Below, piece by piece: positions 33,753 through 46,325 of a stretch of DNA of 64,000 bases (positions are counted from its first letter, which is position 1; each line of letters starts with the position of its first letter). The position numbers were made by a program, and so were the translations under genes. Source of the stretch: Hansfordia pulvinata (lineage: Eukaryota; Ascomycota; Sordariomycetes; Xylariales); the NCBI GenBank assembly GCA_006538405.1, contig BJKQ01000002.1, positions 2,170,001-2,234,000 of the forward strand. Reading direction: 5' to 3'. The notes beneath the pieces are model-generated. The model did not search any database. It saw only the letters and a program-made list of their open reading frames with translations, and was not told the origin of the DNA.

Positions 33753-36310
33753 ATGGGCGCCTTTTCGAAAAAGGCCTCCCGCGGCCGCTCGCGCGGCCAC
33801 AAGCTGCCCGTCTACGAGCGCCCCCCAACAAGGAGCGCACCTCGGACGATGACGACTCATACGACGACTCGGACTACGACTCTCCTGCCTACTCCGACGC
33901 CACCACCGCCAGCCCCAACGTTTCCCGCAACGTATCTACCGCCGCCTCGGCACCGATGCTCGGCCGTCCAAGCAGAGCCTTCTCCATACCCAGTCGCCCC
34001 GGCCGGCCCCTGTTCTACCGCCTGCCCAATAAGATCGTTCGCTACCTCTGCTTCGCCCTCATCTCTCTCATCTTTCTCCTCATCTTCTCTCTCGTCCGTG
34101 CCAGCCAACATGAGAACTGGAAGATCACCTCCGGCAAGCTCACCAAGGGCACGCCCCCGCCCGCTCCCTGGGAGTCCTTTGACTTCCTGACCCGCTACTA
34201 CGGCGGCATTCGCAACCTCGTGTCGCTGGAGAGCAACACTCCCGAGTACCCCCGTCCCGAAGATGAGCAGCCCCTCGACAAGTTGGCCTATGTCAACAAC
34301 ACCAGCTCCGACAACGTCTTCGACCAGCGCGCCCTGCCCCAGAGCCACGACTTCACCGAGCATCCCCAGAGCATATTCAAGAAGCACCCCGAGGCCATAC
34401 AGGAATGCTACGTCGATGCCAAGAACCGTATCAGCATTCCGCCTATCCGCTACTACAACGGGCGCCCCAATGGCTTCCCCGAGAATGTTGCCGGCTCCTA
34501 CGAGCTCCTCGGCCTGCCCGAAGACATCTGCTACGAGAGGTACGGCCGCTATGGCCCTTACGGGTTCGGTTATTCTGTACGCACCGGAGGTCTGGGCACC
34601 GGCGAGCATGGCGACAAAGAAGGCTACGAATCCACCTGGGACAAGGTTCCTCGCGTCGACTGGAGGAACATGGACTGGGCTGACGCTCAGAGACGCTGCT
34701 ACCAGGCGAACGTCAAGCGCTACAAGCCGCTGCCGCCGCGCACCCCGAGCCCCCGCGGCTTCTACGTTGCCAACAACACCGATACGGCCTCTGTTCATGC
34801 CCGCGACCTTCTCGGTGACAGTGCTGGCATGGTTGTCTCTGAGGCCAGGGCCGATTCCGCCTCGGAGAAGCTGTCTCCGGCAGCAACCCCCGTCAAGCTG
34901 TCCCGCACAGCCCTTGTCATTCGATGCTGGGACGAGTACAACTGGCGGGAGGAGGATATCACCAACCTGCGCGCGCTGATCTCGGAGGTGTCGCTGGCCT
35001 CTGGCGGGCGCTACGATGTGCATCTCCTCGTGCAGGTGAAGAATGAAGCCGCCAACCCCATCTGGGCCGACGCTGGGGCTTACGAGAAGCGCATCAACGA
35101 GGCCATCCCGGCCGAGTTCCGGGGTCTCGCAACGCTTTGGACTGAGACACAGATGCTGTCTCTGTACCAGGGCATATACGATCTGTTCGCCCGCGGCCCC
35201 GACCTGCCGGTGCACGGCGTGTACCGCGGTCTGCAGATGGCCATGCAGTATTTTGCGTACCAGCACCCCGAGTACGAGTACTTTTGGCAGTGGGAGATGG
35301 ACATTCGCTACACGGGCCACTACTACGACTTCTTCACCAAGACGGAGAACTGGGCAGCGGAGCAGCCGCGCAAGGGTCTTTGGGAGCGCAACGCACGCTT
35401 TTACTTCCCGTCCGTCCATGGGACGTGGGAAGACTTCAAGCAGATGGCGCGTGTCCAAACCGAAATGGGCACGACCAGTGCGGACAACATCTGGGCCAAG
35501 GTCCCAGGCAAAGACAAGCAGAGCGGCAGCAGCCAAAAGGGCGAGAAGCCCGTGTGGGGCCCGGAGCGCCCAGCGGACCCCAAGGACTGGTTCGAGCCGG
35601 ACGACGACCCCAAGCCTGAGACGACATATGAGAAGGACAAGTACTCGTGGGGCGTTGGGGAGCAGGCCGAGTATATCGCTTTCAACCCCATGTACGACCC
35701 TGAGGGCACCACGTGGGGACTGTCGGAGGACATCACGGGCTACAACACGGAGCAGGGTAAGCCGCCGCGCCGAGCCCAGATCATCACGGCGTCGCGCATG
35801 TCGCGACGGCTGCTGATGACCATGCACCGGGAGACAGCGTACCTCAAGCACCACGCGTTCCCGGAAATGTGGCCGCCGACGGTGGCGCTGCAGCACGGTT
35901 TCAAAGCAGTGTTCGCGCCGCACCCGCTGTACGTGGACCGCGAGTGGCCGACGGGTCTGTTCGCGCAGACGCTGAACAACGGGCGAAACGGAGCAGCAGG
36001 CGGGTCGCGAACGGCCGTGTTCGGAGACCGGGAGCACAACCTGCGCGGGCTAACGTGGTTCTACGACTCCGGATTCGCCCCCAACATGTATCGCCGCTGG
36101 TTGGGGCTCAAGTCCAACAACGACGGCGGAGAGGAGTTTGAGCGGACGGAGGACGTCAGCAAGAACGGAACGAGCGTGAGCGATATGCGTGGCGGCGAGG
36201 GCCGCATGTGCTTGCCGCCGATGCTTCTGCACCCGATCAAGGACGTGGAGTTGCCGCTTGAAATCATCGAGAGCGAGACGCAGATTCCCGAGTCTGACCC
36301 CAGCGCTTGA
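33753..36310 (+). CDS. DUF3405 type II membrane protein (one frame break)
   Basis: About 852 residues with one missing base allowed for. The N-terminus is MGAFSKKASRGRSRGHKLPV, followed by YERPP, an acidic stretch (SDDDDSYDDSDYDS), and one transmembrane segment (about 97-114, YLCFALISLIFLLIFSL) giving a type II topology. The lumenal part contains DUF3405 landmarks: ALVIRCWDEYNW, RYDVHLLVQVKNE, YEYFWQWEMDIRYTGHYYDF, ITASRMSRRLL and GLTWFYDSGF. DUF3405 proteins are fungal, often predicted to be Golgi/ER glycosyltransferase-like; WEMD resembles a metal-binding acidic motif, but the activity is not established. The break is at C6 33831-33836 between YERPP and NKERTSDDDD; one more C joins them. 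The ATG at 33753 fits the conserved start better than upstream in-frame codons. Confidence 0.85.
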
Positions 36311-37392
36311 TTGACGACCAATATCCCTACGATGATGATAATGACGGACAGTTGAAGAGAGCTGAGGATGACAAGGGATGCATGATGTCCTGGCACTGTT
36401 TTGGTTTAGAGCAATAGACGTTGGGAACTGTTCGCACTGGCGTTCAAGGAGGGATTGCCCTGTATATAATGCGCTTCTCATGATTAATCTGATCCCGTCT
36501 TCAAATGGATATAATGACGGATTGGCCGTCTTCTGTACGCGTGGTGTACAGCCCAGTGCCTCCCATTTCAAGATGCCATGGCAGAGCTGTCTTTCTGGAT
36601 GGCATTGCAGGTCGCGTTGCAGGAGACACTCACTGGTAGCTACCGGCCCAGGTCCCGAATGTATCGAGGGGTGCCAATGACCAACAGGCATGTCATAAGA
36701 ATTCCCATTGGATGTACTCGTACCTGTCTCTTATGTACCGAGGTCTACATCCAATGTGCTAGCTGACCCCCCTGCCCAGACCACCTAGAGCCAGCTGGAT
36801 GGCCTTAGTTAGAGGGCCCAAAGGGCGCTGATGAGTGCGCTCCAGGGCTGGGCTTCCAGGGGCTGGAGGGGCTACGAGTAGAGCTGAAGGCGCGGGCTGG
36901 CCGGGCCAGCTAGCCTGGAACGATGGCCGGGAAGGCATCCGATACCGCCCGCGCCCGCCCCTCGCATCACCGGCCTCCGTCTCCGGCCCTCTCGCTGGCA
37001 GTCTCCAAGCTGGGCCATGATACGATACCGTTTTCTCCCTCGCCCCTCGCCCCTTCCCTCTTATCTCTGCTAGGTTGCCACCTGCGATTTCTTGCAGGCC
37101 CCCAAGTCACTGCCATATTTCCAATTGAGCGCCCCGGGGCTGCCCAATTGATTTCAAAATCCCACTGATCACCTTGCCCGGCTCATCAGTGAGCAAGCAC
37201 TGCTGAAATTCTGACCCGTCGCCAATCGACGTCGGCTCCCACCTCACCAGAGTGCAGCTCTGCCCTCGAACCTCCTTCTCCCCTCCTCCTCCCACCTTAT
37301 CCTCCCGACACCCGACTTCTCCCTCGCCTGCCTGAAATACACCCACGAAGTCCTCCCGGCCAGGCTCGATACGGCACCGCCACACAGCAACC
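36311..37392. other. intergenic region upstream of GCV1
   Basis: About 1.1 kb of spacer. It includes ATGTACTCGTACCTG near 36712 and a C/T-rich stretch (37030-37350) that is probably the GCV1 promoter and leader. No gene is supported. Confidence 0.5.
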
Positions 37393-38844
37393 ATGAAGCT
37401 CTCGCAGACCCTCCCCAGAGCCGGCAGCGCGGCCCTTCGCGCCGCCAGGCAGCCGCCCCAGCACGTTCGTGCCGCTGTTCTGTCCACCGCGACTGCCCCG
37501 AGAAGCACCGCCGTCTCTCCGACCACCCCTCGCGCAGGCTCGGCAGCGAGCACGAGGGCGTCCCGCCTCCAGACCCAGGCCCAGACCGCCCCGGCCGGCA
37601 GGCGCCACGGCTCGTCGCAGGCCGCCGACCAGGCGCCGCTGCGCAAGACGGCGCTGTACGACCTGCACCTCGCCCACGGCGCCAAGATGGTGCCCTTCGG
37701 CGGCTTCCACATGCCCGTCCTATACTCGTCGCTGTCGGTCGGCGACTCTCACCACTTCACCCGCGAGCGCGCCTCGCTCTTCGACGTCGGCCACATGGTC
37801 CAGCACAACTTCGCCGGCCCTGGCGCCGCCGCCTTCCTGCAGTACGTCACCCCGGGCAGTATCGCCGCCCTCAAGCCCCACCACAGCACCCTCAGCGCCC
37901 TGCTGTGGCCCGAGTCGGGCGCCATTGTTGACGACACGGTCGTCACCCGCCTGGCCGACCCCGACCGCTTCTACGTCGTCACCAACGCCGCCTGCCGCGA
38001 CAAGGACCTCGCCTATCTGGCCGACCGCATGCGCGAGTGGCGCGCCGCCAACCCCGACAGCCACGTCGAGCACACTGTCTACGAGGACCAGGGCCTTGTC
38101 GCCCTCCAGGGCCCGCTGTCCGAGCAGATCCTTGCCGAGGCAAGTACTTCTGGCTCTGAGGGCCTGCGGTCTCTGCTTTTCGGCCAGAGCCGATACGTCC
38201 GCTTGACCGCTGCCCAGGACCCTGTTCTCGTCAGCCGCGGTGGCTACACGGGCGAGGATGGCTTCGAGCTGTCCATCTCGGCTCGCGACACCGTGCCCGT
38301 TACCGAGGCCTTGCTGGCTGTTGGGGGGCCCGAGCGCCTGCAATTCGCCGGCCTCGGTGCCCGCGACTCGCTCCGGCTCGAGGCCGGCATGTGCCTGTAC
38401 GGGCACGACCTCGACGACACGACAACCCCTGCCGAGGCCGCGCTGTCGTGGATCGTCGGCAAGGACCGTCGCGAGGCCACCGACCCAGCCCAAGGCGCCT
38501 TTGTCGGCGCCGCCCACCTCCTGCCCCAGCTGAAGCTGCGTTCCAAGGGCGGTGCCGGCGTCTCGCGCCGTCGCGTCGGGCTCGTCGTTGAGAAAGGGGG
38601 CGCCCCCGCCCGCGAGGGTGCTGACGTCGTCGACCCCGCCGACGGCCAGGTCGTCGGCAAGGTGACCTCGGGCTGTCCCTCGCCCACCCTCGGCCAGAAC
38701 ATCGCCATGGCCTACGTCCGTGACGGCCTGCACAAGGCCGACACCCCGTTGGCCGTCGTCGTCCGCGGCAAGACCCGCCCCGCCGTTGTCACTAAGATGC
38801 CATTTGTTCCCGCCAAGTACTGGAAGGGCACGGCGCCTGCGTGA
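37393..38844 (+). CDS. GCV1: aminomethyltransferase, glycine cleavage T-protein
   Basis: A single-exon 483-residue protein. Residues 1 to ~75 are Ala/Arg/Ser/Thr-rich with no acidic residues until AADQAP, as expected of a mitochondrial presequence. The mature part starts LRKTALYDLHLAHGAKMVPF and has LFDVGHMVQ, where Asp131 is the likely catalytic aspartate. Other landmarks are VSRGGYTGEDGFELS, ARDSLRLEAGMCLYGHDLD and the C-terminal GKTRPAVVTKMPFVPAKYW. The enzyme transfers the aminomethyl carbon from lipoyl H-protein to tetrahydrofolate, releasing ammonia, in the mitochondrial glycine decarboxylase complex. The frame is intact. Confidence 0.94.
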   Translation: MKLSQTLPRAGSAALRAARQPPQHVRAAVLSTATAPRSTAVSPTTPRAGSAASTRASRLQTQAQTAPAGRRHGSSQAADQAPLRKTALYDLHLAHGAKMVPFGGFHMPVLYSSLSVGDSHHFTRERASLFDVGHMVQHNFAGPGAAAFLQYVTPGSIAALKPHHSTLSALLWPESGAIVDDTVVTRLADPDRFYVVTNAACRDKDLAYLADRMREWRAANPDSHVEHTVYEDQGLVALQGPLSEQILAEASTSGSEGLRSLLFGQSRYVRLTAAQDPVLVSRGGYTGEDGFELSISARDTVPVTEALLAVGGPERLQFAGLGARDSLRLEAGMCLYGHDLDDTTTPAEAALSWIVGKDRREATDPAQGAFVGAAHLLPQLKLRSKGGAGVSRRRVGLVVEKGGAPAREGADVVDPADGQVVGKVTSGCPSPTLGQNIAMAYVRDGLHKADTPLAVVVRGKTRPAVVTKMPFVPAKYWKGTAPA

Positions 38845-41804
38845 GGTGGGGGCTATACTCATAAGTACAAAAAAGGGAGGATAAAGAAAGGAATTTATGG
38901 GCTGTGACTCGTCCACTGGTCACTTGTCGGTCCAGCATGGCGGCTTCATTGTCTCCTTCTGGTTTTTGATTGTTTTAAAGCGGTTTTCAACAACGAAGCG
39001 AATCTGGGTGTCGCTGCGGCGGGTTATGTGCTGAACATATAGGGCGGATGTTGTATTGGTTTGGGGTGCTCGCGAGCCGGAGCCGGTGAGCACAATTGGT
39101 ATACGGCTTTTATCCCCCTCAAATGTCAGATATAGAGACTATTTGTGGCCCAAACAGAGAGTACTGGGCATGTAGAGAAAATAAACAAAGGCGTCAACCG
39201 CGTACTATGCAATATATTGGGGAGAACGCTCGATTGTGCTGCTCGTTTTCGCCACAACACGCCCTCGAGACGTGACATGTGTACAGTTCAAGGAATCTCG
39301 ACTCTTTATCAGGCATCTTGACCAAACTTCACCGTTTCTCGTCCATGGAAGCGGGGGTTGGCCAGAAGACTAATAGTGACAAAGCCCAATATTCATCGAA
39401 CAGGCGGTTGCTCCATATTGGCACCGCGCGCAGCTCGTCTTGCCCCTACTAGGCTGAGGCTTCGCGCAAAGAGATAGATACTCATGATCTCGGCAGGTAT
39501 ACACCAGAGAGTTGGCAAGACATTGGTTTGCATAGCCCGGAAACCCCCCCTAGAAATAAGCAGTAGAGCTGGGCTCTGAGAACTGTAGTGCAGGCTCCGT
39601 TCCTGGGAACCAGAGCCATATTGCAGATCTCGAACATGACGGGTTGTCTGTCTGTATGCTACCGATGGCAGACACGCTTACCGGACTTGTCAAGCTCTCA
39701 AGCCAAGCAAGCGACGATTGTCCGCGGCATAACCTCAGTCGTCAACCCCGAGAAAGCCGGCCGGCAGTGGTTGTCATCCGAGCCAGGCCTCGAAGAAACG
39801 CGCGTGCCGCGCCAGCTATCAGCTGCTCATGGCGGGTAGCAGTGGTACGGAATCGCCCTGAATGGACAGATGGTCTCCTAAGAATCAATGGGTGCAAGAT
39901 GATTGGAGGATAGGCTGGGGGTTTCACCAGCGAGATGCGCAGGCAGCTGGATCATGGCCTTGCCCGAGCAGTCTCCCTGGCCCCCCTCTATACAATGCCT
40001 CAGCTACGGTAAGGTGTTCAAGGGCACAATCATTCTGCAAGAAGGCGGGCCTGGGGAACACGAGAGGACAACGGGGCCAGTCGGACGATCACCCGTACCC
40101 ACGTCAAATCTCCCCCTTTTTCAATCGTTTATATCACCACAGCCACCATTCGTTTGAACGGGGCGAGAACACGCCCGCGCCCGGGCTACAAGAGCACGCG
40201 GTCACCACCACTGGGGCTCGTGGGTACATGATGCCGCGGACGCTCAGCAGCCGACCACCGACCTCGTCTCCCTCCCACGCGGCACCACCGATGAGCAATG
40301 GCCGAGATGGAACAGCAACAGGCGCTTGAGCCCAGTCACTTCTCCTTTCCATGAAAAACCCCCCTTTTCCGAACGCGGCGTGGGACAGATGAACCCAAGT
40401 AAGATAGATGGGACAGGAACCTGATAGGTATGGTGAACCAACAGTAGGTACGCAAGTACCTATCGATGTTGCAAGAAGAACAGATCCTCCATACGGTCCG
40501 GCAGGAGGCAGGAACAGATGCTGCCTTCCCGACGGTCGTCCCTTCCCGGGCGTCCCCAACGTCGGGGCTCGAAGCCGCGCAGAAGGAAGGTCCAGCAAAA
40601 CCAGACGCCAGGTGACGCCCGTGTCCATATGTGTCCATACCTACCCACCCCGCGCAAGCACCTACGGGAAAGGGGGAAGGGCCAAGGGCCGGGCGGAGAG
40701 CCCCAACCGGCCATGGACGTGAAAGAGTTTAGAGCCGGTGCTTGGAGACCGGCGGCGCCAGCGCTGCTGGGACGCCCGGCCCAAGCCTGGGCCTGCGCGA
40801 GTCAAGCCGGCACCGCGCGCACGACTCAACCGCGCGTCCCAGGCCAGGCAGGCCAGGTCAGGCTGGTTGACCCAGGTATTCGGTCAGTCTCTCTGCCTGC
40901 GGGCCTGCTCTGGCATGGGCAGCACAAGTTCCCCACCTTGGTAGGCAGCCGAGCCACCTTTGGCACCTGCAAAGCAATCCCCAGGCCTCGCTGCTGACCT
41001 ATGTGTCCTTTTCGAAGCCATAAACCTTCCACAGTCCAGACAGGAGGGCCTGATGACCCATGCACCAGGGGTATCAATGAAGAGTCCCTCCCTGCCTGAA
41101 GTGTGGATGTGAGACCGCCTAGGAGACCTGGGCGTAACAGTCTGTCAAAGCAGTGACTCACTCCAGGTTGCGTCCTCGCTGGCCTCTCTGCACGATTTGG
41201 CCAAGATTGTAAGTCGCTCGCGACCTCGATGGAAAATCGAAGCTACAAAGAGACCTTCATATGCAGACACCACCACCTGACGGAAACGTGGATCATGGCG
41301 CGGAATGTATAGTAATAGGTCATTGCATTGTCATGTACCCTATCTACGCCAGAACAGGGACTAAAAAGAGTGCGAGAGAATCTTTTCATGCCTCTAAACT
41401 AGTAGAAATTTCTCGCTCCTCAATGCCGTGAGCAAACGCAGGGGAAAGAAAGGCCGAGGAGCGGGAGAAAAAACAATAAGCCTTGTCTTGCGTTCCATGT
41501 CGTCAAATTGTACAGATTTCATTCCCATTGCGCCCCTCCCCCTCTTCTTCCCGGGCCCACTCCTCTTGCATAATCGACAGCCAGGGCTTCGGTATGAGCC
41601 CGCCCATGAAACACACGGTCAGCGTCACCGCCGTGACCCGATCGAGATGCTGGTCCTATACCAGCCTGGACACTGACCAAACGTGGTTTACTGTCGGACC
41701 ATGCGGCGGCTCAAGCAACGCCTTGTGAGTCGCAACCAATTCGCCAGGATTGAGGAGAAGAGACGGGAGGCGAATCGGGATAGATGCTGCAACCGCCAGT
41801 CCGT
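38845..41804. other. 3-kb gene-free region
   Basis: Spacer between the 3' ends of GCV1 and ARF1. The first ~700 bases are comparatively AT-rich. Open frames are short, overlapping and without recognisable domains. I see no supported feature. Confidence 0.5.
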
Positions 41805-42577
<773 letters not shown>

Positions 42578-45500
42578 TTAGCGAGTTGTACTCAGTAAAG
42601 AGACTTTCTCAATCTGAACAGAGGCGGTCAGTCTTGATGGTCGGAGGCGAAGTGGCGAGAAACACGGTGGGCAGACAGGTCAGGTTCAAGGGGCAAAAAT
42701 CGGGCGACGAGCAGAGGGAGACGTCAGTCACTGGACGACATTGAGGACACATATGGTCCAATAGTGTAGCGGGCAAGCGCGGAACTGCCGCGATCGTGGG
42801 TCTCTGCCATGACCAGGCACCCGGAGTTGGTCGCCAGGCTGCCGCAAAGGTGGAAAGGACACATGCGACGGGAAAACGGATAAGGCGGGTATTCGGAGCT
42901 CAGCGATTGGGAGACCAGAGACGTGGGCGTCGCAGGTGTAGGCAGTGACTGCGAGTGTCGCGCAACCCGGAACGGTGGCGGTGACGGTATCGAGGGCGAG
43001 AGGACACGACAGTCCGTGGCGCCGAAAGGAGCGAGCATGGAAGACATGGTCCGAACATACAACTGGGAATTGGGAAGGAGGCGAGGGCGAGGGAAGATGC
43101 CGGTGATGTTCGATGCTCGAGTGCACGAAGAAGGGTAACAGATCGACAGAAAATGATGCAGTAGAGGCGGTAGAGGACGGGGATGGATGAAGAGCGTGGC
43201 AACAGGCTGCGCCGGGAGGGGGCAGCTGACAGGCTGGCGAGCGGGAAAAGTATGCGGTGATGCGGTGGTGGTGAAGCGACGGCGGCGGTATTGGCGGACG
43301 GCTGGGCGGGCTGGACGCAGAGGGCGGGTGGCGACGGACAGAGATGGGAAGCAGACTTACTATGGCGCGACTACCTGATGAGACCTGCTCAGCGACGGAG
43401 AGATCCCGGTGGTGATGGTGATTATCGGAAAGGGGTGTGGACGTTGAGAAGTGGTGGTGGGATGTAAAAGGTTAGGGAGGCGGTAGCCGCAGGCTGGCAA
43501 TTATTATTGTTGCGAGATTCTCTCCTCCTCTCCAGACCGTCTTCTGCCTCCCTTCCCCTTAGGTTCTCGCCCGCCTGCCCGCTCAGGTTCCCCCTAGTCA
43601 AGTCGAGTTACATGCTGAGCCTGGGGTACGGTGGAGGTACATCCGTAGACGCGTGCTAGACCCGTCCCTTACCATGCGCCTGCTCCTGTGCGTTGCATGC
43701 GCCGCACTCCAACCGCAGCCAGCCCGCTCAACCTGATGGGGTCGGGAGGGTAGATGTCAAGTACCCATCCAGCCAGCTCTTGATGGCTGACAATTGGAGA
43801 AGACAGAGTACCGGTACCTGGCCCTCCATCATCTCGGCAGCTCCGCCGTCTAGGTTGGTTCTGAGGTTGTTGTCCTGATGATAATCGAGGGGGCAGGTTC
43901 TCCCCGCCCCAAGCTTCAGCACAGGCCGTGCTCGTCTCCGTATTCCATGTACCCAACCCACGCGTGCAGGATACGGGGCACCCTCCGCTCTACGTGCTCA
44001 CCTTGTGGATTACCATGAGGTTCCTCCATCCTCGTACGGAGTACGCTTGCATCCAGTGAGGATCCATGATTGGGGAGCCTTGGGCGGTACCGAGCCAGAG
44101 CATCTTGCCCGTATCTTGCCAGGGGGAACATGCGAAGAGGCGGCCCAGTCGTGTAGCTCTCATGCTGGGCCATTGGATGCTGCAAAGGCCACCTGCATGT
44201 GTGCGGGCCGGGTCTCGTAGGCCCATCCATCAAGGGTTGGTGGTGTGTTTTTGTGTGTAAGGGGATGGACTGCCCCGACTTATTAGCCACCTTGCCACCC
44301 TGCTCGCGGGCGCCCTCTTAGCCGTATTCTCCGATATTCGAAAGGACAGGTAGAGCACTAGCGGATGTCCCGGTACATGACTGACGATAACGACTTGATA
44401 AAGGGGGGTTGAGAAATACCACCTGTACTAGGAAGGTTAGGTCCAGTTGGGTGTAGGGGGTGAGGGGCCACAGCCCTCAAGAAGCAGCCCAACCCGTGTG
44501 CCGTCCTGAACTGATGGGGCTGCCACAGGTACTTAGAAACTTAGCATCCACTGTAGATCTAACAGTGGAGACTACGGGAAACGCAGCTTCCCCGTTCCAA
44601 GTCCTCAGTAATAAAAGTGGAATATAGTGGGCGTTTACGGGCACCTAAGGGTACTCGTGCACCCCTGGCCTCCTCGCAACCTCACCGGGCTGGCTACCAC
44701 ACTACTCGTACCTCCTGCTCCGCTCGCTACTGGCGTATGTTCCCGAAAGGGATCTGTGGCGGTGCTTCCATCGAGGCGGCATCCATACAATTTGATGAAC
44801 AGTAATGGAATAGCACTTTCATCCCCCAGTGAAGGAAATCGGGGATATCGATGTCAGAATTATATGCTACGCAGAGTGGCAACCTCTGAAAGCGCACACA
44901 TGCATGCCGGACAAAATATCGCCTTTATCAAATTATCGCTTTGTGACCTCTTACATGTTAAATATTACCGCGTCAAGTCTTCATAAGGTATCTATCTTCA
45001 CGGATCATTGCAGACGGGAGAGACACGTTCGTGGCAAGACGCCTTTTGTCGGCCAGCCAGGGTGCTTTTTCTGACGACCGACATAACTGCGCATTATACG
45101 TTGTATTTTATCTAGATTTCGAGCCTTGTAAGAACGACACCTTTGCTCGGTTTTCTTGAATGATGCCCTGCGTCTCGAGTTGCGTATCATTGCTGACTTC
45201 CAGTCAAGGTAGAGGCAGTGATGGATCCAGAGCTCGTCCGTCCCACAATAGGTAGCAGTCCTGCAACTGACATGCAGAGCTGCTCTAGTACCGTTCACCA
45301 CCTGCCTTGAGGTCTCACAGTACGCATGTAAACTACTCAGGGGTGGCTTTAGAAGACCAATGACACATGCTGGCCTGTAGCGTTCTGCCCAGGGCCAGGT
45401 CGTGCCCCTCCGATAGGCTGGAACAGCCATCATGGATGTGGTCGAAAACCTCGAAAGGTGGTGTGGCTCAGGCATGTGGCGCCCAATGTCGATAGGCGAC

Positions 45501-45865
45501 TTCCAGGTACCTACAGTCTCAACCTTGCTGGACGTACCTTCAAGGCACATGAAGGTACATAAAGTATCGCAATGATGAACCGCTCTCGCACAACCCATTC
45601 AGGATACGAAGTCACTTCACGCCCAGATCTTTCAGATTCCCTATAAGAGGTATCTATCTGCAACTGCTCCGAGTGCTCGTATTTTTGATATGCCATGGTG
45701 CGACCAGGGAGCAGTTGTTTCGAGCAGCTAATCAACGCGATAGCTAGTGTTCTGAGGCTATTGCTCAACATGCCTTTTAGCTGGCAATACTCGTATCGTG
45801 TCGCAAGAAATGTGTTCGGCACGGAACACTCAAATGAGGGTGGAAATGTAGGTAGGTACCTACCT

Positions 45866-45902
45866 TACCTTACAAATTGACAATACCTTACAAATTGACA
45901 CA
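45866..45902. repeat. short direct repeat
   Basis: The ~16-base word ACCTTACAAATTGACA occurs twice in immediate succession, after a GGTAGGTACC-type run. Confidence 0.8.
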
Positions 45903-46253
45903 AGGGGCACTTTAGGGGCCACCTCAGCATTTGGCCCACGGCCCAATTAGGCGGTGACAGGTTGGTCCTCCAAGCCAACCTTCCGATTGTTACGCGCACA
46001 CGCAGGGGCCTCTGCGACCGGAGAGAGAACTCGTACGAATACTAATAACTACCACTGCCATTCGTAAGCTACGGCGCGGTCGGTTCAGGGCCAGTCTCAT
46101 TAGCTCAAGAAATTTCTTGACGACAGCAGTCAGCACCATAGCTATTCGTACAGTTGACAGGCACGACAGGGTGGCTAGAAGCCGGGATGGGCTATGCTGA
46201 GCAGTAGACCACAAGAGCCCATTCTCCTGTCTGCTCCGTCAGAGGCATCCAAT

Positions 46254-46325
46254 GCGCTCTGCTTCGCGCTCTGCTTCGCGCTCTGCTTCGCGCTCTGCTT
46301 CGCGCTCTGCTTCGCGCTCTGCTTC
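46254..46325. repeat. 12-bp minisatellite, six copies
   Basis: Six perfect tandem copies of GCGCTCTGCTTC. Because the unit is a multiple of three, several frames stay open, encoding SASR-type or CFAL-type repeats. The flanking sequence shows no gene, so I treat it as a non-coding minisatellite. Confidence 0.93.

Noticed and set aside
33857..36037. 726-codon antisense open frame over the DUF3405 gene
   Set aside because: It mirrors a GC-rich gene whose sense frame carries conserved motifs; the antisense protein is low-complexity and unrecognisable.
36320..36400. ATGATGAT word downstream of DUF3405 as a snoRNA C box
   Set aside because: No D box at a plausible distance and no guide complementarity that I recognise.
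37720..38916. 398-codon antisense open frame over GCV1
   Set aside because: Composition-driven antisense frame; the GCV1 frame has clear T-protein motifs.
45005..45598. 197-codon frame on the - strand in the gene-poor region
   Set aside because: Cys/Arg-rich mixture without recognisable domain or gene structure; expected by chance over 5 kb.
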